A stretch of 64,000 bases of DNA from Planctomycetota bacterium (GTDB lineage: Bacteria > Planctomycetota > Planctomycetia > Planctomycetales > Planctomycetaceae): contig JAEZFD010000038.1 of the NCBI GenBank assembly GCA_023417655.1, forward strand, positions 39,114-103,113, written 5' to 3'. Shown here one piece after another: positions 48,121 to 58,393 of the stretch. Numbering within the stretch: position 1 is the first letter of the stretch; every line of letters begins with the position of its first letter. Below the pieces are notes generated by a model. It ran no database searches. It was not told where the DNA came from and worked only from the letters and a program-made list of their open reading frames with translations. Both the position numbers and the translations under genes were made by a program.

Positions 48121-48990
48121 GTGAGAGAGACTGTTTCCGTGGCCCCCAATCACACTGCCAACGCTGACCAGGACGTCCAGGCATTACGTGCCCGGATCGA
48201 GGATCTGGAGCGGCAGTTATTGCAGGCTCAGAAACTCGGCTCCGTCGGGGAACTGACTTCGTCGGTTACCCACGAGTTCAATAACATCCTCACGACGATC
48301 ATCAACTATGCCAAGCTCGGGCTCCGGCATCAGGATCAGACCAGTCGCGACAAGGCCTTCGACAAAATTCTCGGAGCCTCCCAGCGCGCCGCGAAAATCA
48401 CCACCGGACTGCTTTCTTACGCCCGGGCCAATGATTCGCGGAAGGAATCAACCAGCCTCGCCCAGATCGTCCGTGACATGATCGTGCTGATCGAGAAGGA
48501 TCTGCATGTTCACCGGATTCGTCTTGAACTGAACATCCAAGGGGATCCGCACGCCCTCGTCAACAGCGGTGAAATTCAGCAGGTGTTGTTGAATCTGATG
48601 GTCAATGCCCGACAGGCGATGCAGCCCGGCGGCACAATGACGGTCACTGTAAACGAAGATCCTTCGGGCCAGTGGGGCGAAATTTCCGTTCGGGATACCG
48701 GAGTCGGAATTCCACCTGAAAAGATGCCGCAGATTTTCACCCGGTTCTATACAACCAAGACTGCTGACGAAAACGGACAGGGAGGAACCGGGCTGGGGCT
48801 TGCTCTGTGCAAGACAATCATGGATCGTCATCAGGGACGCATCCGGGTTGAAAGTGCCCCCGGTCATGGGACAAAATTCACGCTCAAGCTGCCGCTGACC
48901 AAGTCCGTGGATCTGATGCAGGCGGCGTCAGTTGCGGAACACTCTGCCAAGGCCAAACGTGAATCGCCGAACCTCCTTCCGCGCCACTGA
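48121..48990 (+). CDS. Sensor-type histidine kinase without sensor domain
   Basis: A 289-residue soluble histidine kinase. A coiled N-terminus (DVQALRARIEDLERQLLQAQKL) leads to the H box SSVTHEFNNILTTI with the phosphorylated His, then N box (LLNLMVNARQAMQP), G1 (DTGVGIPPEKMPQIF), F and G2 (GGTGLGLALCKTIMD). The H-x-F-N-N pattern is typical of NtrB-like HisKA kinases. No transmembrane or PAS domain is present, so input is by protein contact. GTG at 48121 or 48139 could be the start; both lack strong signals. No response regulator is adjacent. It overlaps the next gene. Confidence 0.85.
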   Translation: MRETVSVAPNHTANADQDVQALRARIEDLERQLLQAQKLGSVGELTSSVTHEFNNILTTIINYAKLGLRHQDQTSRDKAFDKILGASQRAAKITTGLLSYARANDSRKESTSLAQIVRDMIVLIEKDLHVHRIRLELNIQGDPHALVNSGEIQQVLLNLMVNARQAMQPGGTMTVTVNEDPSGQWGEISVRDTGVGIPPEKMPQIFTRFYTTKTADENGQGGTGLGLALCKTIMDRHQGRIRVESAPGHGTKFTLKLPLTKSVDLMQAASVAEHSAKAKRESPNLLPRH

Positions 48991-50332
48991 TGTCCGCATC
49001 GCGGAATGGCAGCTGTTCGTCCTCATCTTTATTCTCGCTTTTCTGCTTCGGGTCTTCGCTCTTTCCCGCTACTGGAGCGATCTGAATCTCGATCCGGATG
49101 TCTATCTCGCTTTGGCTCAGGGCCTTGCGGACGGGCGCGGCTATTCCGCCCCTGGGACCGACATTCCGACCGCATTCCGGCCACCGCTCTATCCACTGCT
49201 GTTGATGGGCGTGAGTGCTCCGGACCAGAAATTGGGGCGAGCCCTGCTGCAACTCGTTCTGTCACTCGCCACGATCCCTGTGATCTGGCTGACGGCCCGA
49301 AATCTGGGGCTCTCTCGCATCGGTCGCCTCTTCGCAACCGCGTGCCTGGCCGTTGACCCACTCCTCATCCGGTACGTTCCCTATCCGATGACAGAGACCT
49401 TTTGCGGGTTACTGATCGCCTGTCTGTTATTGTGCGTGACTCGATCGGGACCAGCGACATGGAAATCAGGCTTCGTCACCGGAATCACATTTGGATTGTG
49501 TGTTCTCTCCCGGCCGACATTCTGGGCAGCCGGGTTTCTATTCGGGGCCGCTGCATTGCTGCATCTGTGGCTGGACCGCGCGAAGCTGGGTGCTGAAAGT
49601 AAGATGCGACGCACTTCCCAATGGAACAGCCTCATCGCTGTACTTGTCGGCGTTGCACTCTGCGTCACGCCCTGGGTCGTCAGAAATGCCATCCAGCTCA
49701 AGTCGCCGATTCTGATGACGACTCATGGGGGCTATACGCTGCTCCTAGGAAACAACGATGCGTTCTACGAGGAAGTTGTTCGGCAACCATTCGGAACGAT
49801 CTGGGACGGCTCGCGAGGTCCCGGCCAAAATGCCTGGGTGACACAGATCAATCAGGAGATGGAGGCTCAGAGCATCCGTTCAGAAATTGAACAGGATCGC
49901 TGGATGTCTCAGCGGGCCTGGTCGACAATTTTTGCCCAACCTGCGACGGCCATCCAGGCAGCCCTGCTGAAGTTCTGCTGGTTCTGGAATATTGCGCCGC
50001 ACGCCGCTGCAGATCAGACGACTCCGCAGGCCGTGAGATGGGTGGTCTCCCTGTATTACAGTGGACTCTGGCTCTGCCTGATCGCAGGCATCTTGAATCA
50101 AATTCGTCGAATTCGATTGGATGAGTCAGCGAACCGGGGATGGGAATATCCGCTGCTGCTGATTCTTGCGATGTCGCTGGCACATCTTCTTTACTGGAGC
50201 GACGCCCGAATGAGGGCACCTGTGATGCCGGCTGTCGCCCTGCTCGCTGCTTCCGGAGCAGGAGTGCTGTGGCGGCGCGTTCTGCCGGTCTCTTCGCTGG
50301 CTGACAGGGAGAGCATCCCTCCTGCTCAATGA
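48959..50332 (+). CDS. ArnT/GT39-like membrane glycosyltransferase
   Basis: A 457-residue polytopic protein. It starts with a membrane helix (LFVLIFILAFLLRVFALSRY) and the GT39/GT83 loop YWSDLNLDPDVYLALAQGLADGRGY, in which the Asp residues (DLNLDPD) correspond to the catalytic/lipid-phosphate site. About ten further helices follow (LGRALLQLVLSLATIPVIWLTA and so on). Members transfer sugars from polyprenyl-phosphate donors onto envelope acceptors. The start is uncertain: TTG 48932 or GTG 48959, inside the kinase gene end. Overlap suggests co-expression but the functional tie is unclear. Confidence 0.8.
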   Translation: MNRRTSFRATDVRIAEWQLFVLIFILAFLLRVFALSRYWSDLNLDPDVYLALAQGLADGRGYSAPGTDIPTAFRPPLYPLLLMGVSAPDQKLGRALLQLVLSLATIPVIWLTARNLGLSRIGRLFATACLAVDPLLIRYVPYPMTETFCGLLIACLLLCVTRSGPATWKSGFVTGITFGLCVLSRPTFWAAGFLFGAAALLHLWLDRAKLGAESKMRRTSQWNSLIAVLVGVALCVTPWVVRNAIQLKSPILMTTHGGYTLLLGNNDAFYEEVVRQPFGTIWDGSRGPGQNAWVTQINQEMEAQSIRSEIEQDRWMSQRAWSTIFAQPATAIQAALLKFCWFWNIAPHAAADQTTPQAVRWVVSLYYSGLWLCLIAGILNQIRRIRLDESANRGWEYPLLLILAMSLAHLLYWSDARMRAPVMPAVALLAASGAGVLWRRVLPVSSLADRESIPPAQ

Positions 50333-50552
50333 CAATTGATCTGCGAGCCGAAAAAGCAAAATCTTTCTGATGCAAATCGATTTTACGGGTTGTACCGGGG
50401 ATCGGTGTTTTGCTGTATGGAATGCCCTTCACGGCTCGATGTTGTGACGGGGAAGACGATTCTCCTGCCCGAAGCGATTTTCCGTCCGGTACTCTGCATG
50501 GAAGACCGTTGATGTCTGGCCGCAATGGCGCCGCACGAGATTGAGGTGGTTG

Positions 50553-52370
50553 ATGTACGAGGAATACTTTGGACTCAACCGACGCCCGTTTTCTCCGATC
50601 CCCAGCGCTGAGGACTTTGTCTCCGTTCCTCATCTGCAGGAGGCCTTGGACGCATTGGTGAACTGCGTCACACAGGCGAGAGGGATCGCTGTGATTTCGG
50701 CCGCCGCCGGGATGGGGAAATCGACACTCACAAAAAAACTGGCTGCCCTGATGCGGCCGCATGCACGTTCTGTTTTTCTCAATGGCGCCGGAATCGAAAA
50801 CCGGCGAGGACTTCTGCAAGCCCTGCTCTTTGAACTGGGGGGGGAGTACGTGGGCCTGTCTGAGCAGGAGGCCCGACTCAAACTGCTGGAAATCTGTCGA
50901 AGGTCAGAAAGTCAGGGTTCTCCCTCGAAAGGTCCGCGCCATCTGATGGTGATCATCGAAGATGCTCATCTTCTGCCGGAACCAGTCTTCGAAGAACTGC
51001 GAACCTTGGGTGATTACGCACCTGAAGGGGAACGGCTCATTCAGCTTGTGGTCTGTGGTCCGTTTGAACTCGAAGAGAAACTGACTGACCCGGCCCTGGC
51101 ATCGTTCAGTCAGCGCATTGGCGTTCAGGTTCACCTGACCCCGCTTTGTCGGACTGAGTCAGCTCAATTCATTGCAGACCGGTTGCTCGCATCGGGAGGC
51201 AGCAGTCTGTCGGCAATGATCGACGGACCGGCACTGGACCTGATCTGCCTTGCCAGTGATGGAAATCTCCGCTGCCTGTCTCAACTGACCGATCACGCAC
51301 TGCTGTTGACGTTTGCAATGAACCGACCGCGGGTAGACGAAGGGATCGTCCGAACTGCTCTCGACGATCTCAAGGAACTGCCACTCCGGTGGAATGAGAT
51401 CCCTCCCCCTTCGAACCCTGGCCCGATGACGGAGATTGAAGAGGAAGACGACCTCCCGGAGTTCTGGAGCGGTGAAGAGAGTGATCAAGATGACCTCGCT
51501 GAAAGGGAATCTGACGAATTCACTTTTCCTGAAGCGCAGTCTCATGAATCACTGCCCCCTGAATCACTGTCAACAGATACGACTTACCTCACATCGGGAC
51601 CCGCTGACCAAACGACTGATTCTTCTGTCGCCGAGTCACAGCGACCGAACACCGAAACTGAGTCACCTCCGGCGGTGACGCTCACTGAAGAGACCCCGGA
51701 GTTTTTCGTTTATGAAGTGGGCGCCGAGGAGGAAACGCCTCCCCCCGCCGATGCTTCCGCAGAAAACGCGACACTGGAAACTGACAGCACGACCGCCGAT
51801 GAAATCGCCTGGTCGATGCACACTGGCCCGAAACCATTCGAGACAGAAATGCAAGAAACCCTGCTTGTTGACCGGTACACTCTGCTGGATCGTTATTTCG
51901 AACTGCCAGAGGAACGCCGTTCTCGTTTCGATCTCTCCGCACTGGCGGATCTCCCGCCGGAGACAGGGTATTCCTTCAGCACATCACAAGATGACGCTGA
52001 ACCACCCGATGCTGTGATCTATCCAGAGCTTCTGGAAGCGAGAAGCGAACTTGAGGTACTGGAGTCGATCCGAAAACTCCGTCGCGAGGTCGCTGATCAG
52101 CTGAAAGATTCGTTGAACGCTCCCTACCCGACTCGCTCTGCCCACTTCGACGTCGTCGAACCAGAGCCCGATCCGCGTGTCTCTATTCCGTTTCTGGAAC
52201 AACAGCAGCCTCAGCCAACTCCGGAACGTCCGGCAGAACCCCGCCCGGAACCGGTTGCTGCGGTCCGGCAGCCTGAGACCTCTCCAGCTCCGGAGCGACG
52301 GTTCGCTCAACTGTTCTCCCGACTCCGGTCGCGGAAGCAGCGAATTGAATCGAAACACCCAGGGCAGTAA
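50553..52370 (+). CDS. ExeA/MshM-type AAA ATPase with long acidic C-terminus
   Basis: A 605-residue protein. Residues 1-270 are the ExeA/GspA-type AAA domain: MYEEYFGLNRRPFSPIP (family start), Walker A AAGMGKSTLTKKL, Walker B LMVIIEDAHLL, sensor region CGPFELEEKL. Such ATPases help assemble secretin and pilus machines or serve phage-like functions. After about 280 comes 325 residues of low-complexity acidic sequence (EEEDDLPEFWSGEESDQDD and later Pro-rich) ending in a basic RLRSRKQRIES. ATG 50553 follows gagg at 50543-50546. The acidic tail is unusual for ExeA; no secretion genes lie near. Confidence 0.75.
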   Translation: MYEEYFGLNRRPFSPIPSAEDFVSVPHLQEALDALVNCVTQARGIAVISAAAGMGKSTLTKKLAALMRPHARSVFLNGAGIENRRGLLQALLFELGGEYVGLSEQEARLKLLEICRRSESQGSPSKGPRHLMVIIEDAHLLPEPVFEELRTLGDYAPEGERLIQLVVCGPFELEEKLTDPALASFSQRIGVQVHLTPLCRTESAQFIADRLLASGGSSLSAMIDGPALDLICLASDGNLRCLSQLTDHALLLTFAMNRPRVDEGIVRTALDDLKELPLRWNEIPPPSNPGPMTEIEEEDDLPEFWSGEESDQDDLAERESDEFTFPEAQSHESLPPESLSTDTTYLTSGPADQTTDSSVAESQRPNTETESPPAVTLTEETPEFFVYEVGAEEETPPPADASAENATLETDSTTADEIAWSMHTGPKPFETEMQETLLVDRYTLLDRYFELPEERRSRFDLSALADLPPETGYSFSTSQDDAEPPDAVIYPELLEARSELEVLESIRKLRREVADQLKDSLNAPYPTRSAHFDVVEPEPDPRVSIPFLEQQQPQPTPERPAEPRPEPVAAVRQPETSPAPERRFAQLFSRLRSRKQRIESKHPGQ

Positions 52371-52437
52371 AACAAATGCAGTATTAGAAGCACAGAGAAT
52401 CGAAAGCTCTTATCTGTTCTGCCGTTCCGGAGCGTTG

Positions 52438-52478
52438 CAATTCCCGGGTTCCGTTTGTTTCGTCAGACCCGGGAATTG
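52438..52478. terminator. Perfect 12-bp hairpin after the AAA gene
   Basis: caattcccgggt at 52438-52449 and acccgggaattg at 52467-52478 form a strong stem with a 17-base loop, 68 bases after the AAA gene stop. There is no T tract, so termination is uncertain. Confidence 0.45.
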
Positions 52479-52647
52479 AGGTCTTCAGGCAGGCGATTGC
52501 ACGCCAGACCGATTCGCTGACCGGCTTCGCAACTGTTAAGGAAACTGCGGGAGAGCACCACATGGCCCGAGTGAGTCGAGCAGACTCCTTCGCAGACACC
52601 ATTCCGGCAAGAGCTCCCCGTCAAGGATTGAACTCGGACATAATGTT

Positions 52648-53583
52648 ATGGCCACTGATTTTCGCTTGAAGCAACAGCTGTCGGCAGTCACAGATCAAAT
52701 CGTCGACAGTTATCAGGATCTGGCCACCATTAATCACCTGGGCCATTGTCCCCTGCCCAGTTCCTCTGTGGTCATCGAGATCGTGAATGACCTCAAGGAG
52801 ATTCTGTTCCCAGGGTATCGCCGTCGCCAGAACCTCCACCTGGGAAATGTGACGTACTACGTCGGCGACCTGATCGACTCACTGCATGACAAACTCACGC
52901 AGCAGATCAGTCGGGCCCTGCGATATGACTATGACCGCATCCATGGGACAGACTGCGAACATCGACGACTGATCGACTTTGAAGCACGAGGCCAGCAGGA
53001 AGCAGTGAAGTTCCTGCAGTCGCTGCCTGAGATGCGACAGCTGCTCTCCACCGATGTGCAGGCGGCCTATGACGGAGACCCGGCCGCCAGCGGTCTCGAT
53101 GAGATCATCTTCTGCTATCCCGGTGTGGAAGCAGTCACAGTTCACCGAATTGCACATCAGCTGTACCGGCAGAAGATTCCCCTGATTCCCCGCATGATGT
53201 CAGAGTACTCACACAGTCTGACAGGGATTGATATTCATCCGGGTGCGAAGATTGGCCCCTCATTCTTCATCGACCACGGCACCGGCGTCGTCATTGGAGA
53301 GACATGCGAGATCGGAACCGGCGTGAAAATCTATCAGGGGGTCACGCTGGGCGCACTGAGTTTTGCCAAGGACGAAAGCGGCAATCTGGTTCGCGGAACC
53401 AAACGGCACCCGACAATCTGTGATCGTGTTGTCGTCTATGCGAACGCCACCATTCTCGGGGGACAGACCGTCGTCGGTGAACAGGCTGTGGTCGGCGCCA
53501 ACGTCTGGCTGACCAAAAGCGTCCCCTCTCACACAATGGTTACGATCGAAACTCCTTCGCTGCGATTACGCGAAGCTTCCTAA
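52648..53583 (+). CDS. cysE: Serine O-acetyltransferase
   Basis: A 311-residue CysE, transferring acetyl from acetyl-CoA to serine to give O-acetylserine for cysteine synthesis. The N-terminal helical domain ([21 protein letters not shown]) is followed by [53 protein letters not shown], the left-handed beta-helix with the active-site His/Asp pair ([11 protein letters not shown]). Hexapeptide rungs run to [18 protein letters not shown]. It resembles the SatA/EpsC long type. No cysK in the window. Cytoplasmic. Confidence 0.93.
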   Translation: MATDFRLKQQLSAVTDQIVDSYQDLATINHLGHCPLPSSSVVIEIVNDLKEILFPGYRRRQNLHLGNVTYYVGDLIDSLHDKLTQQISRALRYDYDRIHGTDCEHRRLIDFEARGQQEAVKFLQSLPEMRQLLSTDVQAAYDGDPAASGLDEIIFCYPGVEAVTVHRIAHQLYRQKIPLIPRMMSEYSHSLTGIDIHPGAKIGPSFFIDHGTGVVIGETCEIGTGVKIYQGVTLGALSFAKDESGNLVRGTKRHPTICDRVVVYANATILGGQTVVGEQAVVGANVWLTKSVPSHTMVTIETPSLRLREAS

Positions 53584-53603
53584 TGTTTTGAACCAACATG
53601 GCA

Positions 53604-53635
53604 CAAAAAAGCCGCATCCGGTTGTGGATGCGGCT
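53604..53635 (-). terminator. Terminator of prkA
   Basis: agccgcatcc at 53610-53619 and ggatgcggct at 53626-53635 form a stem preceded by aaaaaa at 53604-53609, giving a T tract on the minus strand. It lies 53 bases after the prkA stop. Confidence 0.8.
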
Positions 53636-53687
53636 GGTCCTGGTGGAGAAATGAAAAACGGACGACGTTGAAAAGCTCCTTTCTTCG

Positions 53688-55727
53688 CTATCCTTCTTTC
53701 GCATCCCCGCGAGCAAAGATGCTCGCGACATACTGCAGCACATCTGTGGCTGATTCGTCGTTATAGCCATACGTTCGAATCAACCGATCTTTTACGATGT
53801 CGATTTTCGCCTGTGTATCTTTGTCAATCACCTGCGATACCAGGCTGGTAAGCTTGATCGAGTCCTTCTGGTCTTCGAACAGCTTCATCTCCAGGGCCTT
53901 CTGCAGACGTTCATTCGTCTTGTAGTTGAAGACCTTGCCGTCGATTGCCAAGGCGCCAATGTAGTTCATGATCTCCCGGCGGAAGTCATCCTTCCGTGAT
54001 TCCGGAATATCAATCTTCTCTTCAATGGACCGCATCAGGCGTTCATCAGGCTGTTCATCATCGCCAGTGAAGCGATTCTTGACCTTTTCGTGCTGGGTAT
54101 AGGCTTTTACGTTGTCGATATAGTTCGAGCAGAGCCGGGTCAGTGCGTCTTCGTCAGCGGCGATGGCGCGCTGAACTTCGTTCTTCACGATATCGGTATA
54201 CTCGTCCTTCACGACTGAAATCAACTGCCGATAGTGCTCTCTCAGATCATCACTTCCGATCAGAGAGTGATGCCGGAGCCCAGCTTCGAGCTCATTCATC
54301 ACCATAAACGGATTCAGGCTGGTTGCAGTCGTATTCACGACCAGTGCGTTCGACAATTTATCTTGAACGTAGCGCGGGGAGATCCCTTCCAAACCTTCAT
54401 GCTTGGTCTCCTTTCGCAGCTGCTTGATATTCTCTGCAGTGAAGCCTGGCAACGATTTCCCGTTGTATAGCTTCATCTTCTGCAGCAGCGTCAAACCATG
54501 ATGCTTCGGTTGCTCCAGTCGAGTCAGCACCGCCCACATCGCCGCGACTTCCACAGTATGCGGAGCGATATGCTTCCCACGAACCCGTTTCGGATGATAA
54601 CTCTTGTTATAGATTTTGACTTCGTCATTGAGCGTCGTCACGTACGGGACGTCAATTTTGATTGTCCGGTCGCGCAACGCCTCCATAAACTCGTTTGACT
54701 GCAGTTTGCGGTACTCGGGTTCATTCGTGTGCCCAATGATGACGGTGTCGATATCCGTCTGTGCAAACTTCTTGGGCTTAATCTTGTGTTCCTGCGAAGC
54801 CCCCAAGAGGTCGTAAAGAAACGCGACGTCCAGCTTGAGGACTTCAATGAATTCAATCATCCCTCGATTGGCTACATTAAATTCGCCATCGAAGTTAAAT
54901 GCTCGCGGGTCTGACTCTGTCCCAAACTCCGCAATTTTTCGATAGTTAATATCCCCGGTCAGTTCGGTGGAGTCCTGATTCTTCTCATCCTTGGGCTGAA
55001 AAGTTCCAATGCCGACCCGATCTTGTTCAGAAAGAAACAGCCTCTTACAGACAACGGTTTCGACGACCTTCGTCCAGTCGCCGTCAAATTTCTCGAGCCG
55101 TTGCTGGTAATACCACCTCGATAAAGGACAGACTTGACCTTCAATTTCGATATCGTAGCTGTGTTCCGGACGATTCTCATTGAGTTTAGCAGCGAGGTCC
55201 GCGCGGGCGGAATTAGGAACGAGCAGCAATGGCTCGCAGTTCATCGGATCCCAGGTGATGCTGCCGTCATCTTCCTTCCATCCAAATGTATAAATCGCTC
55301 CTTCATCAGTGCGGGCATAGCGTTCGAGTCCCCGCTTCAAAAGTCGAGCAATGGTTGACTTCGAACTTCCGACCGGCCCATGCAGCAGGAGAACGCGACG
55401 TTCCGTCCCGTACTTTAATGCTGCAGACCTAAAGGTGTTCACTAGTTCCATCAACGTCCGCGTGAGACCGAAGATGGCATCTTCACCGTCATTATGCGGA
55501 TCATCGAAGAAGCGATAACGGATGAGGTCTTTGCTCCCTTCAACAGGATAATGACCGTCGGCCATAATCATGTCGTACATTCGCTGATACGCGGTACGTA
55601 CGATATTCGGGTTTTCGCGAACAAGATCCAGGTATTCCGCGAACGTTCCCTGCCAATGCTCATGGCGGAACTGCTCTTTATTCTGCTCGGCAGAAAACTG
55701 TTGCAACAAGCTCTGTCCCGACGTCAT
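53688..55727 (-). CDS. prkA: PrkA-type serine protein kinase / AAA ATPase
   Basis: A 679-residue protein of the PrkA family. The N-terminal AAA part shows [17 protein letters not shown] (Walker A), followed by an ATP-binding segment and [17 protein letters not shown]; the C-terminal PrkA domain follows ([40 protein letters not shown]...). PrkA acts in stress and nutrient responses, often with YeaH and SpoVR-like partners; none is adjacent here. ATG 55727 follows ggaggt with good spacing, so the earlier ATG at 55757 is rejected. Confidence 0.92.
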   Translation of the reverse strand: MTSGQSLLQQFSAEQNKEQFRHEHWQGTFAEYLDLVRENPNIVRTAYQRMYDMIMADGHYPVEGSKDLIRYRFFDDPHNDGEDAIFGLTRTLMELVNTFRSAALKYGTERRVLLLHGPVGSSKSTIARLLKRGLERYARTDEGAIYTFGWKEDDGSITWDPMNCEPLLLVPNSARADLAAKLNENRPEHSYDIEIEGQVCPLSRWYYQQRLEKFDGDWTKVVETVVCKRLFLSEQDRVGIGTFQPKDEKNQDSTELTGDINYRKIAEFGTESDPRAFNFDGEFNVANRGMIEFIEVLKLDVAFLYDLLGASQEHKIKPKKFAQTDIDTVIIGHTNEPEYRKLQSNEFMEALRDRTIKIDVPYVTTLNDEVKIYNKSYHPKRVRGKHIAPHTVEVAAMWAVLTRLEQPKHHGLTLLQKMKLYNGKSLPGFTAENIKQLRKETKHEGLEGISPRYVQDKLSNALVVNTTATSLNPFMVMNELEAGLRHHSLIGSDDLREHYRQLISVVKDEYTDIVKNEVQRAIAADEDALTRLCSNYIDNVKAYTQHEKVKNRFTGDDEQPDERLMRSIEEKIDIPESRKDDFRREIMNYIGALAIDGKVFNYKTNERLQKALEMKLFEDQKDSIKLTSLVSQVIDKDTQAKIDIVKDRLIRTYGYNDESATDVLQYVASIFARGDAKEG

Positions 55728-56496
55728 ACAAAGACCTCCAGTAGTGCATCCCGACAACTCGGTCAGATGACGGATCTTCTGCTTCAGGCATTCTCTGTCA
55801 CAATTTGCTCAGCAATGTCGAGACAATCAGCTCCTAGCTGACATGCAGATAAAGCCCGGAAACTCTTCAGCAAGTGAAACTGATAATCAGTGCAATAACC
55901 CGGGAGAAAACCGACCTGCAAGCAAAGGTCTGAAAGAAGAATGCGACCGAAGACGGAAACACCGCCATGGCCAAACTGCCGGATTGCCAAAGGAACGGAA
56001 GGAGCGCGGCGGGGTGACTGTGAGGGTGGCTCAAGATCACCAAGGTCGAAAGACTGCTGTCGCGATCTGCATCAGCGAGTCTTTCTGCTCCTTGCTTATT
56101 ATCACGGACCCATGAGTCGCGGCAAGGGCAGTTACGAGGGAGCCGGAGGATTCCGTCTCTGACCGAGTGAGGAGACTTGCCAGACGCAGATCGATCTCAA
56201 CGGAAGCAAACTCTTTTGTGACGCACTGAAATCGGCAGTTTCTGCGGTTCCCCTTTTCACCCCTCCCCGGGAATCGACGCGACCTGAGTTCGATGTCGGT
56301 CGCACCTATCGTCTGAATTTGGAACGACTTCCAGCTGGAACTCGTTCTTGCCAGACGCGATCTGACTGGGGGATTGCCCTTTCATCCCCCTTCGGCTTTC
56401 TCGGGTTCAGGTTGTGACTTGGAAAGCGCTTCGAGTAGGTTGAAAGTCATCTTCTATTTTCATTCGATTCTTCCGCCGACTTCGGAAAGGATTCCG
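55728..56496. other. Non-coding gap of 769 bases
   Basis: The largest gap in the window. Small frames (for example 55843-56115) lack ribosome-binding sites and family resemblance. No tRNA, riboswitch or repeat is recognised. The near-56497 part is the leader of the small lipoprotein gene. Confidence 0.4.
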
Positions 56497-56682
56497 ATGC
56501 GACGATTCCTTCTCTCCCTGATCTGCGTCCTGAGCGTCAGCTCGGGGTGTACGATGATGGATCGCATGAAACCCCACCAATTGTGGAAACTGAACCGCCA
56601 GAAAGCGCCGAGTGGAGAGTCACCTGATGGCTACTTCAGCATTCCGGCGACCCCCGACGTACACAGCGGAGTCGGCCTTTAA
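56497..56682 (+). CDS. Small lipoprotein, unknown function
   Basis: A 61-residue lipoprotein. MRRFLLSLICVLSVSSGC is signal peptide plus lipobox. The remaining 44 residues (TMMDRMKPHQLWKLNRQKAP ...) carry no recognised domain. ATG 56497 follows ggaaagga with good spacing; a longer upstream frame is rejected. Confidence 0.65.
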   Translation: MRRFLLSLICVLSVSSGCTMMDRMKPHQLWKLNRQKAPSGESPDGYFSIPATPDVHSGVGL

Positions 56683-56903
56683 TCACTTCGCGACCTGTCA
56701 GGATCCCTGAGATCCGTTACGGCGATCAGCAGATCGACGAACATTCCCCTCCTTCGGATTCATGTCGTTCACAACCCGCGGACATTCGTCCCTTTTCTGC
56801 GGTTTCAAGTGGCTCCCCTGTCGTCGCTCCCTGTCATCAAAAGGCAACGGCACTTAGCAAGCGGTCATCTCCAGTCGCTCGCGGCCATCAGGAAGTTTCA
56901 GTC

Positions 56904-58148
56904 ATGTTTGAACAAAGTCCTCGCCGTCACCCTGTCCAGACGTTTCAGTTCTGGTTCATCGTGCTTTGCAGCTTCGGTGTTGTTTCCGCATGGAAACTCG
57001 ATCTGTTCAAGTCGTCTGATGAGGAAAGCGAGCCAACTCCTCCCGTGGCCACGCTGGAAGCATTACCGCCTCCGCCTCGAGCCATCATTCACCGGACTGC
57101 GACAGCTCCGACGGAACCACATGCCGCGCCTGAACCGGGACAACTTCCTGCGCAGATTACGGCGACAGAACTGCCACCAGCTCAGGTGGAAACTCAGCTT
57201 CAGCCGGAAGGGCTCGCGATTGACGCCTCCGACCGCGACAGTTTCCTCAATGAAAGCCACAACGAGAGCCGTACCCATCGGCCTGATAGCGGCCGTCGCA
57301 GTGGCGGTGATAGTGGCATCGTTCAGGCTCATCACCTCTCCAGCGATGCAATGGACTCCATGGCCGATTCAGGAATCGTTCGGACTGCCTATATCCGGAA
57401 GATCTCCCGAAACCCTGAGGTCAGCGGCGTTTCGCGATCAGAGCAAACAACCTTGAAGCCGGAAACGACTCCAGCTGCTCCGCCGATCGATCTGAACGAA
57501 GTTGACCAGCTTCTCGAAGCCGAACGGGATGTCGAAGCATTGCGACTTCTGTCGAAATGGTACTGGTCAAACAGCAGCGAGCGTTACAAGTTTGAACATC
57601 GGCTCATCTCACTCGCATCCCGGATCTACTTCCAGCCCAACCCGCATTACCTGCAGCCGCATGTTGTTCAGTTCGGGGAAAATCTGGATACGATTGCCAA
57701 ACGCTATCAAGTGACTCCGCAGTATCTGGCACGGGTCAACAAAGTCGACCCGATTCAGGTTCGAGCCGGTCACACGTTGAAGGTGCTGCAGGGTCCCTTC
57801 TCAGCAGTCATCGACCTGAGCGACCTGGAACTGACGGTTCACTCCAATGGATACTTTCTCACGCGTATGCCGGTCGGGCTGGGTGACAATCTTCAACTCC
57901 CCCCTGGTCGATATGAAATCGCTGAGAAGCTGTCCGCTCCGGACATCGATCGTGACCTTGTGGGAACCAGGTGGCTCTCGCTGTCGAACGAAACCGGAAG
58001 TTCAAGCCGACAGGGAATTCATGGAACGAGCGATCCTGCTCTGGTCGGAAGCACGGGCGAGCCAGGCTGTGTCCGACTGCATAATCGGGAAGTCGAAGGC
58101 CTGTACGACCTGTTGAGGGTCGGAGCTGAAGTGATCGTCAAACCATAA
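56904..58148 (+). CDS. L,D-transpeptidase (YkuD) with LysM domain
   Basis: A 414-residue envelope protein. An N-terminal anchor or signal (FQFWFIVLCSFGVVSAW) is followed by a Pro-rich, charged region, then a LysM-like domain (VVQFGENLDTIAKRYQVTPQYLARVNKVDPIQVRAGHTLKV) and a YkuD domain (AVIDLSDLELTVHSNGYFL, HGTSDPALVGSTGEPGCVRLHN), with the His, Ser-Thr and catalytic Cys in order. L,D-transpeptidases crosslink peptidoglycan or attach lipoproteins. Planctomycetes have thin peptidoglycan, so this supports a wall-related role. Confidence 0.85.
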   Translation: MFEQSPRRHPVQTFQFWFIVLCSFGVVSAWKLDLFKSSDEESEPTPPVATLEALPPPPRAIIHRTATAPTEPHAAPEPGQLPAQITATELPPAQVETQLQPEGLAIDASDRDSFLNESHNESRTHRPDSGRRSGGDSGIVQAHHLSSDAMDSMADSGIVRTAYIRKISRNPEVSGVSRSEQTTLKPETTPAAPPIDLNEVDQLLEAERDVEALRLLSKWYWSNSSERYKFEHRLISLASRIYFQPNPHYLQPHVVQFGENLDTIAKRYQVTPQYLARVNKVDPIQVRAGHTLKVLQGPFSAVIDLSDLELTVHSNGYFLTRMPVGLGDNLQLPPGRYEIAEKLSAPDIDRDLVGTRWLSLSNETGSSSRQGIHGTSDPALVGSTGEPGCVRLHNREVEGLYDLLRVGAEVIVKP

Positions 58149-58393
58149 CTCCTGCCTGATCGGCGGGATTTCGGATGCTCTTCACAGTCGCTCCGACCAT
58201 CAAGCGGATTCGATGCTTCTGCAGGATGGAACAACACACAGTTGAACAACACACCGAGTGTGCGACATCCTTTCTGCTCTTGCTGCCTGCCCATTGAGTC
58301 TGCCTGCTCATCAAGTCTGCCTGCACTGTTGCACAGGAAGCGGACAATCCAAGACAATTCGCTTTTCCGTAATCCGCATGCCACTGTGCTCAT

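Noticed and set aside
49848..50819. Minus-strand open frame of 323 codons
   Set aside because: Runs antisense across the GT39-like gene, the gap and the AAA ATPase gene; no ribosome-binding site or family features.
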